Notes under the pieces: model-generated
Databases searched by the model: none
The model's input: only the letters and a program-made list of their open reading frames with translations
What the model was told of the DNA's origin: nothing
Shown: piece by piece, positions 5,130-9,109 of the stretch
How positions within the stretch are numbered: the stretch's first letter is position 1
Layout of the letters: the number at the start of each line of letters is the position of its first letter
NCBI GenBank assembly: GCA_947245315.1
Contig: CAMXNV010000081.1
Span: 1-9,109, forward strand
DNA length: 9,109 nucleotides
DNA from: an uncultured Oscillibacter sp.
Lineage (GTDB): Bacteria > Bacillota > Clostridia > Oscillospirales > Oscillospiraceae
Reading direction: 5' to 3'
Position numbers and translations under genes: made by a program

Positions 5130-6368
5130 TCAAGCCTCTAAAGAAGCCGCCTCCAGAGCCCGGAACACCCGCCGGGAGTAGACCGCCGTAGCCGCCGCGG
5201 CCCCCGCCGCGCCAAACAGCACGGCCCAGGCCGGACAGCCCTCAAACAGTACGCCGTAAACCGTCTGCCCCAAGGGCGAGGCGCAATTGGACACTGCCAT
5301 AATGAAGGCCATCACCTTCCCCAGCAGCTCGGGGGGCGTCTGCCGCTGGGCGGCGGCGCTGAGGAGCACCACCAGCAGGGTGGACGCCACCATGATGGCA
5401 AAGCTCATAGCCGTCACCGTCAGCCAGCCCGCCAGGGGCGGAACCCCCGGCAGCAGGGCCGCCCCCATGCCCGCCGCCGTCAGCGCGGCGGCCAGCAGCA
5501 GGGCGCTTCCCCTCCGGAGTCCCAGGCGCTCCCCCAGGCAGGCCGCCAGGAGGCCGCCGAAGAGCCCGCCCAGGCCCATGGCCCCCTGGGTCAGGCCCAG
5601 GCGGCTGTCGCTCATGTTCAGCACCTGGACCACCGCCACGGGAATGCCCACAATTAGGGCCGCGGACAGCACCAGGTTGAACAGGGCCAGCACCAGCACC
5701 ACGGACAGAAACACGGGCTTCTGCCAGCGGATGAAGCGCCAGCTCTCCCGCAGATCCTGCCCCAGGGCGGACAGCGCGCTCCCCGCCTCCCGGGGCCGGT
5801 GGGGAATGCGGATGAACAGCTCCATAGCGGCGGAGAGGGCGAAGCAGCCCACGCTCACCCAGAGGATGGGCCGGATACCGAAGGCCCCGTAGAGCACTCC
5901 GCCAATGACCGGCCCCAGCAGGCCCGAGAGGGTGTTCACCATGTTGATGACCGCGTTGGCGCTGGTCAGCCGCTCCGGCACCACCAGAAGGGGGATGCTG
6001 GCCTGGACCGCGGGCTGGTAGGCCCCCGCGATGCCGTAGAGGAGCATGAGGAAGGCCACCATCAAAGGAACCAGGGACACCTGCCCCAGCAGCAGGGTGA
6101 AGGCCAGAACCAGCCCCGCCGTGGAGAAATCCAGCGCCACCATGATATTCCGCTTGTTCACCCGGTCCGCCACCACGCCGCCGATGGGGGAGCACAGCAC
6201 GGCGGGGATGATGGCCGCCGCCCCCACCGCCCCCAGCAGGGCCGCGGAGCCGGTCTGCCGCAGGAGGTGCAGCGGCAGGGCAAAACGCAATATGGCGTTG
6301 CCGAAGAGCGAGATGATCTGTCCAATGACCACCAGGGTGAAGTCCCGGCGAAACAGACTTGGCTTCAT
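5130..6368 (-). CDS. MFS drug-efflux-type transporter
   Basis: The 412-residue integral membrane protein has about 12 hydrophobic segments in two halves with a central loop (residues about 195-220, RIPHRPREAGSALSALGQDL). The loop-2/3 motif of the major facilitator superfamily is visible as GGVVADRVNKRNIMV, and QPAVQASIPLLV follows in the fourth to fifth segment region. This is like the enterobactin-exporter/Mef-type MFS branch that carries antibiotics or other small hydrophobic compounds out by proton exchange. The substrate cannot be told from sequence. The ATG at 6368 is preferred over one 45 bases upstream since AAAGGAG lies 7 bases before it and the upstream codons cover the operator. tetR lies directly upstream on the same strand, and an operator like tetR's own precedes this gene, so TetR repression is likely. 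Confidence 0.9.
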   Translation of the reverse strand: MKPSLFRRDFTLVVIGQIISLFGNAILRFALPLHLLRQTGSAALLGAVGAAAIIPAVLCSPIGGVVADRVNKRNIMVALDFSTAGLVLAFTLLLGQVSLVPLMVAFLMLLYGIAGAYQPAVQASIPLLVVPERLTSANAVINMVNTLSGLLGPVIGGVLYGAFGIRPILWVSVGCFALSAAMELFIRIPHRPREAGSALSALGQDLRESWRFIRWQKPVFLSVVLVLALFNLVLSAALIVGIPVAVVQVLNMSDSRLGLTQGAMGLGGLFGGLLAACLGERLGLRRGSALLLAAALTAAGMGAALLPGVPPLAGWLTVTAMSFAIMVASTLLVVLLSAAAQRQTPPELLGKVMAFIMAVSNCASPLGQTVYGVLFEGCPAWAVLFGAAGAAAATAVYSRRVFRALEAASLEA

Positions 6369-6384
6369 AAAAATTCTCCTTTCA

Positions 6385-6405
6385 AAACCAACCGTCGGTT
6401 TGTAT
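6385..6405. promoter_or_regulatory. Predicted TetR operator in front of the MFS gene
   Basis: The 21-bp imperfect palindrome is centred on AACCG-T-CGGTT (6390-6400). It matches the tetR-promoter palindrome at 16 of 21 positions counted by eye. It overlaps a -10-like TATACA on the minus strand (6401-6406), whose -35 is weak, and ends 17 bases before the MFS start codon. The placement fits repression. Confidence 0.7.
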
Positions 6406-6411
6406 ATTCCC

Positions 6412-6446
6412 AAAAAGGAAACTGCCAGGGTTTGGCAGTTCCTTTT
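6412..6446 (-). terminator. Terminator after tetR
   Basis: On the minus strand, CTGCCA and TGGCAG (loop AACCC) pair, extended by AAAAGGAA with TTCCTTTT around a one-base bulge, and followed by the T-rich stretch. The hairpin begins at the last base of the tetR stop codon. It would limit read-through from tetR into the MFS gene, so the pump probably has its own promoter. Confidence 0.7.
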
Positions 6447-7114
6447 CAGTTCTCAGATTCCGGGGCGGGAGGGCGGGCCAGCTCCGTGTAGCCGATCAGG
6501 GTCTCCTGTATCTCTTCATCCAGGAGATCGGTGACGCCGAGAGCGCCGAAGAGCTGGTTGAACACGGCGCACCGGGCCCGGATCTCCTCCGGCGTGGTGG
6601 GCTGGATGATGGGGTTGATCCACCCGTCGCACAAGAGGATCATGGCCTCCCCCAGGGCCCGGGGGTGCTCCGTGGGAATGGTGCCGTCGGCCATGCCCTG
6701 CCGGATGATGGGCTCCACAAAGTCCGGCACCACCTCCTGGTAGATGCTTCGCAGCTCCGTGACCAGGAACTTGGCGTGGTCGATCAGGTAGGGCATCATG
6801 CAGAACATCTTGGCCTGGCGCTCCGGCTGGAGGGAGACCTTGAAAATGGTCCTCAGCTTCTCCAGGCCCGTGAGCCCGGGGGCGTCCCGCACCTGGGAGA
6901 GCACCTGGCCGTTCCGTTGGCCGATGCGGTCGCAGACCATATAAAAGATGTCCTCCTTGGAGGAAAAGTGGTGGTAGATCGCGCCCTTGGAGAGGCCCGT
7001 CTCCGTGATGATATCCTGGAGGGAGGCCCGCTCATAGCCCTTCTCCGTAAACAGCCGCTCCGCCGTGTCCAGGATTCTGCGCACCGTCTCCTCCGGGTAC
7101 TTGTTCCGCCCCAT
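6446..7114 (-). CDS. TetR/AcrR family transcriptional repressor
   Basis: The 222-residue protein has the TetR N-terminal DNA-binding domain: RILDTAERLFTEKGYERASL (13-32), then the helix-turn-helix IITETGLSKGAIYHHFSSKED (35-55). The remaining residues (about 60-222) are the ligand-binding and dimerisation domain, variable as usual, with LCDGWINPIIQP in it. The start ATG at 7114 has GGAGG 8 bases upstream. A 21-bp perfect palindrome overlaps its transcription start, so it very likely represses itself. A related palindrome lies before the MFS gene downstream. The pair is a typical local efflux switch in which a ligand, possibly the pump's substrate, releases the repressor. The ligand is not predictable. 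Confidence 0.93.
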   Translation of the reverse strand: MGRNKYPEETVRRILDTAERLFTEKGYERASLQDIITETGLSKGAIYHHFSSKEDIFYMVCDRIGQRNGQVLSQVRDAPGLTGLEKLRTIFKVSLQPERQAKMFCMMPYLIDHAKFLVTELRSIYQEVVPDFVEPIIRQGMADGTIPTEHPRALGEAMILLCDGWINPIIQPTTPEEIRARCAVFNQLFGALGVTDLLDEEIQETLIGYTELARPPAPESEN

Positions 7115-7129
7115 AAGGCATTCCTCCGA

Positions 7130-7150
7130 AAACAGACCGCCGGTCTGTTT
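7130..7150. promoter_or_regulatory. Predicted TetR autoregulatory operator
   Basis: Arms AAACAGACC (7130-7138) and GGTCTGTTT (7142-7150) are perfect reverse complements around GCC. The site covers the expected tetR transcription start (near 7149) and lies between the promoter and the ribosome site, the classical place for TetR-family autorepression. Confidence 0.85.
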
Positions 7151-7155
7151 GTATC

Positions 7156-7184
7156 AGCATAGCACGGTTCTTCGCCGCTGTCAA
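7156..7184 (-). promoter_or_regulatory. Promoter of tetR
   Basis: On the minus strand, TTGACA (7179-7184), 17 bases, then TATGCT (7156-7161) with TG one base before the -10. The -35 is perfect. It sits in the short gap after the helicase stop codon and shows that tetR has its own transcription start. Confidence 0.85.
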
Positions 7185-7191
7185 GAAAAAC

Positions 7192-8349
7192 TCACTCCAG
7201 CACGGCCAGCTTCCCGTCGGCCCCAAAGGTGACGGGGACGATCTGGTTCCGGGTCTTCTGGGCGATGTCGTCCATCCGCATTTTAGAGGGGTAGTCCGCA
7301 ATCAGGCTCACCGCCACCCCCTGGCGCTTGGCCCGGCCCGTGCGGCCGATGCGGTGGACATAGTCCTGATTTTCGTCCGGGACGTCGCAGTTGAAGACGA
7401 TGTCCACGTCGTCCACATCGATGCCCCGGGCGGCCACGTCCGTGGAGACGAAAACCCGGAGCTTCCCCTCCCGGAAGAGGTTCATCACCTGCTCCCGGCG
7501 GCGCTGGGGGATGTCCCCGTGGATACACTCCGCGTCGATGCCCCGCATTTGGAGGAACTTGCAGATCCGCTCCGTGGAGCCCTTGGTGTTGCAGAAGGCC
7601 ATGCAGCGGTCAAAGCCCGTCTCCTCCAGGATTTTGGCGATCACGTCCGCCTTTTCGTTCTGAGCCACGTCCATGCGGAACTGCTTGATATCCGGCTTGT
7701 TCTGCTCGTCCTCCCGGACGGTGATCTCGGCGGCGTCCCGCTGGTAGACCCAGGCGATGTCCATGACCTCCCGGGAGATGGTGGCGGAGAAGAGGCCCAA
7801 GTTCTTCCGTTTGTTCATCCGGTCCAGGAGCCGGGTCACGTCGTGGATGAAACCCATGTCCAGCATCCGGTCCGCCTCGTCCAGAACCACGGTCTGGGCG
7901 CTGTCCACCCGGACGGTGCGGCGCTTCATGTGGTCGCTGAGGCGCCCGGGGGTGGCCACCACAATCTGGGGGCGCTTCTTCAGGGCATCGATCTGCTTGC
8001 CGATGGGCTGGCCGCCGTAGAGGCAGACGCAGCGCACCCCGGGGCGGAAGGCGGAGATGTCCCGGAGCTCGTCGGTGATCTGGATGGCCAGCTCCCGGGT
8101 GGGGGCCAGGATGACGGCCTGGACGCTGTCGTCCTCGGGGTCCACGTGTTCAATGATGGGGATGCCGTAGGCAAAGGTTTTCCCGGTGCCCGTGGGGGCC
8201 TTGGCGATGACGTCCTGCCAGGCCATCATGGGGGGGATGCAGCCCGCCTGGACGGGGGTGGTGAGCTCCAGCTCCCGCCGCTGGATGGCCCGCATAATCT
8301 CCGGGGACAGTCCCAGGCTGTCAAACCGGACGCCTTCTGTGTATTCCAT
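7192..8349 (-). CDS. DEAD-box ATP-dependent RNA helicase
   Basis: The 385-residue protein unwinds or remodels RNA duplexes using ATP in the cytoplasm, likely in ribosome assembly, mRNA turnover or cold response as for CshA/RhlE/DeaD relatives. All core motifs are present in order: Q motif (Phe9 to Gln34), Walker A APTGTGKT (51-58), PTREL (83-87), GG (112-113), TPGRL (133-137), DEAD (157-160), SAT (188-190), ARGID, and HRIGRTGR (332-339). It stops soon after the second RecA domain, so it lacks the basic C-terminal RNA-binding tail of CshA/DeaD; it is a minimal-core helicase. The ATG at 8349 is chosen for AGAGG 9 bases upstream and because upstream in-frame codons cross the promoter. It is the sole gene of its transcript start; tetR follows on the same strand with its own promoter and no clear terminator between. 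Confidence 0.95.
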   Translation of the reverse strand: MEYTEGVRFDSLGLSPEIMRAIQRRELELTTPVQAGCIPPMMAWQDVIAKAPTGTGKTFAYGIPIIEHVDPEDDSVQAVILAPTRELAIQITDELRDISAFRPGVRCVCLYGGQPIGKQIDALKKRPQIVVATPGRLSDHMKRRTVRVDSAQTVVLDEADRMLDMGFIHDVTRLLDRMNKRKNLGLFSATISREVMDIAWVYQRDAAEITVREDEQNKPDIKQFRMDVAQNEKADVIAKILEETGFDRCMAFCNTKGSTERICKFLQMRGIDAECIHGDIPQRRREQVMNLFREGKLRVFVSTDVAARGIDVDDVDIVFNCDVPDENQDYVHRIGRTGRAKRQGVAVSLIADYPSKMRMDDIAQKTRNQIVPVTFGADGKLAVLE

Positions 8350-8413
8350 AGTGTATTTCCTCTTTTCAAAAAGTGGGGCTTGTGATAAAATAAGATGACA
8401 AAGTATCAATGGT

Positions 8414-8442
8414 ATTATACAGGGAAAAGGTCTTCTTGTAAA
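8414..8442 (-). promoter_or_regulatory. Promoter of the DEAD-box helicase gene
   Basis: On the minus strand, TTTACA (8437-8442), 17 bases, then the full consensus TATAAT (8414-8419), with a TG immediately upstream. The expected start near 8407 leaves a leader of about 58 nt, AT-rich and without a strong hairpin. Confidence 0.88.
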
Positions 8443-8495
8443 GCGGTCCGGCTTCACTGGCGCGATATTTTCAGGAATTTAAAACTTTAGTCAGA

Positions 8496-8513
8496 TGAAA
8501 CTGTTGAAACCGT
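8496..8513. repeat. Tandem 9-base direct repeat in the helicase/XRE intergenic region
   Basis: TGAAACTGT is followed at once by TGAAACCGT, an 8-of-9 match. It sits among AT-rich bases in the gap between the divergent helicase and XRE genes. It may be a regulator site; two copies alone could be chance. Confidence 0.4.
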
Positions 8514-8555
8514 CAAATTATAAAGGGAAACCCGAAGAAATTGTAGTAAAATTGT

Positions 8556-8576
8556 GTCTTGTAAATCCAACAAGAC
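8556..8576. promoter_or_regulatory. Inverted repeat upstream of the XRE regulator gene
   Basis: GTCTTGT (8556-8562) and ACAAGAC (8570-8576) are perfect reverse complements separated by AAATCCA. They stand about 65 bases before the regulator's start codon, just upstream of a -10-like TATGAT (8585-8590) whose -35 is not recognisable. An operator for the neighbouring XRE protein or a terminator-like hairpin (GCTTTCTTT follows) are both possible. Confidence 0.55.
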
Positions 8577-8641
8577 GCTTTCTTTATGATAAATTAATGT
8601 TGAAAGTAGGGGCAGACGGAAGTTAATAGGAGGTGTCGAAC

Positions 8642-8857
8642 GTGGATGATATGGAGTATGTACGTATTCTGCGTGATTTGCGCGAGGACGCCGACAAAAC
8701 ACAGTCACAGATCGCTGAGGTGCTTGGGACATCTCAGACGATGTACGCGCGCTATGAGCGGGGGGCCAACGAGCTGCCCATTCATCACCTAATCACATTG
8801 AGTAAGTATTACGGCGTCAGCACGGATTATTTGCTGGGACTCAGTAAGGAACGCTGA
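8642..8857 (+). CDS. Small XRE/Cro-type helix-turn-helix regulator
   Basis: The 71-residue protein is almost only a Cro/CI-type DNA-binding domain: RILRDLREDADKTQSQIAEV, then SQTMYARYERGANELPIHHL and a final KYYGVSTDYLLGL. The Q-x-x-IAEVLG-x-SQ segment is the helix-turn-helix. The GTG at 8642 is chosen since AGGAGG lies 8 bases upstream. A GTG at 8633 would overlap that ribosome site, and the ATG at 8651 is 17 bases away. No partner toxin or effector gene is adjacent. It is a stand-alone regulator that may act on its own promoter through the inverted repeat at 8556-8576. The type is common in Firmicutes chromosomes and mobile elements; targets are unknown. Confidence 0.88.
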   Translation: MDDMEYVRILRDLREDADKTQSQIAEVLGTSQTMYARYERGANELPIHHLITLSKYYGVSTDYLLGLSKER

Positions 8858-8898
8858 AACGCGGACAGGGATGAACCTGTCCGCGTTTGGTTTTTTTT
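8857..8898 (+). terminator. Terminator after the XRE gene
   Basis: AAACGCGGACAGG (8857-8869) and CCTGTCCGCGTTT (8876-8888) form a perfect 13-base stem with a 6-base loop, followed by GG and a T8 run. It begins at the last base of the stop codon. Confidence 0.93.
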
Positions 8899-8906
8899 GG
8901 GGGGGG

Positions 8907-8960
8907 ACCCTCTCAGTCCGGCCTATGGCCGGACAGCTCCCCCAAAGGGGGAGCCAAGTA
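8907..8960 (+). repeat. Left terminal inverted repeat of the MITE-like element
   Basis: The arm holds hairpin 1 (GTCCGGCC/GGCCGGAC, loop TAT) and hairpin 2 (GCTCCCCC/GGGGGAGC, loop AAA), ending CCAAGTA. Confidence 0.75.
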
Positions 8961-9018
8961 GGGACGGCGATTAGTCCCTGCTACTTTCAAAGAAAGCAGT
9001 CTGTTCCTCCAGCAGACT

Positions 9019-9072
9019 TACTTGCCTCTCCCTTTGGGAGAGGTGGCACGGCGCAGCCGTGACGGAGAGGGT
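9019..9072 (-). repeat. Right terminal inverted repeat of the MITE-like element
   Basis: Read on the minus strand, the arm holds hairpin 1 (CACGGC/GCCGTG, loop TGC) and hairpin 2 (CCTCTCCC/GGGAGAGG, loop AAA), ending GCAAGTA. Confidence 0.75.
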
Positions 9073-9109
9073 TCTTGCAGAGCTGTCCCGCCCCTCAATC
9101 CCGGGCAAA

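Larger units (their letters stand above)
8907..9072. mobile_element. MITE-like element with 54-bp terminal inverted repeats
   Basis: The 166-bp element starts ACCCTCTC at 8907 and ends with its complement GAGAGGGT at 9072. The left arm (8907-8960) and the right arm (9019-9072, reverse complement) align without gaps at 40 of 54 positions. Each arm contains two hairpins, one around a short loop at 8916-8934 and one of the form C-run AAA G-run at 8936-8954. The 58-base core (8961-9018) adds further inverted repeats (GGGAC/GTCCC, CTTTC/GAAAG, AGTCTG/CAGACT). No open frame with a ribosome site is present; the 63-codon frame across it is not a gene. No clear target-site duplication is seen. I read it as a non-autonomous, foldable repeat element of the kind dispersed in gut Clostridia genomes; copy number cannot be seen here. 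Confidence 0.7.

Noticed and set aside
5242..6195. 317-codon minus-strand frame inside the MFS gene
   Set aside because: Off-frame reading of the transporter gene, Gly/Pro/Ala-rich, with no membrane pattern.
7162..7194. Helicase terminator (TTCTTGAC...GCGAAGAA near the stop codon)
   Set aside because: Pairing is short and interrupted, and these bases form the tetR promoter; there is no U-run.
7354..8385. 343-codon plus-strand frame opposite the helicase gene
   Set aside because: Mirror of a gene with all DEAD-box motifs; Asp/Val/His-rich shadow composition.
8487..8732. 81-codon minus-strand frame upstream of and into the XRE gene
   Set aside because: No ribosome site, no motif, overlaps the XRE start and its upstream inverted repeat.
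8871..9062. 63-codon plus-strand frame in the repeat element
   Set aside because: Begins in the loop of the XRE terminator and runs through hairpins of the MITE-like element; no ribosome site.
8907..9072. CRISPR array or tRNA suggested by dense short hairpins
   Set aside because: There are no regularly spaced direct repeats with unique spacers and no cloverleaf or T-loop signature; the arms are inverted, not direct, repeats.

Overview
This is a high-GC bacterial window whose layout and gene families point to a gut-type Clostridia/Oscillospiraceae genome (Flavonifractor- or Lawsonibacter-like). That placement is inference. It rests on a ferredoxin-dependent indolepyruvate oxidoreductase (anaerobic amino-acid metabolism), Firmicutes-restricted families (DUF3139, a holin-like toxin peptide), strong AGGAGG ribosome sites and sigma-A-type promoters.

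Left part (1-2836, minus strand): an operon iorA-iorB-orf encoding indolepyruvate:ferredoxin oxidoreductase. A small coding region with a ubiquitin-like look is translationally coupled downstream and runs off the left edge. A strong extended -10 promoter lies upstream of iorA, back to back with a plus-strand promoter for a DUF2461 protein (2945-3649). A small AT-richer membrane-anchored DUF3139 protein (3663-4040) follows it closely.

Middle (4117-4429): a compact type I toxin-antitoxin locus, the most interesting part of the window. A 27-residue holin-like toxin peptide on the minus strand (4234-4317) faces a consensus promoter (TTGACA-17-TATACT) that drives a short antisense RNA of about 95 nt on the plus strand. 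The two transcripts converge and share one bidirectional terminator hairpin. The toxin mRNA has a structured leader with a 16-base perfect palindrome and a Shine-Dalgarno sequence that could be sequestered.

Next come an HD-domain hydrolase (4464-5051, plus) and a bidirectional terminator. Then a minus-strand tetR-MFS efflux pair (7114 down to 5130): the tetR promoter and the MFS upstream region carry related 21-bp palindromes, implying one repressor acting on both its own gene and the pump. A DEAD-box RNA helicase (7192-8349, minus) has its own near-consensus promoter.

Right end (8350-9109): a small XRE-type regulator (8642-8857) with a 7-7-7 inverted repeat upstream and a strong terminator. 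It is followed by a 166-bp element with 54-bp terminal inverted repeats (8907-9072) that looks like a non-autonomous mobile element. The two arms differ mostly by paired, compensatory changes in their hairpin stems. All searches and foldings needed to confirm these readings are stated with each finding; none could be run here.
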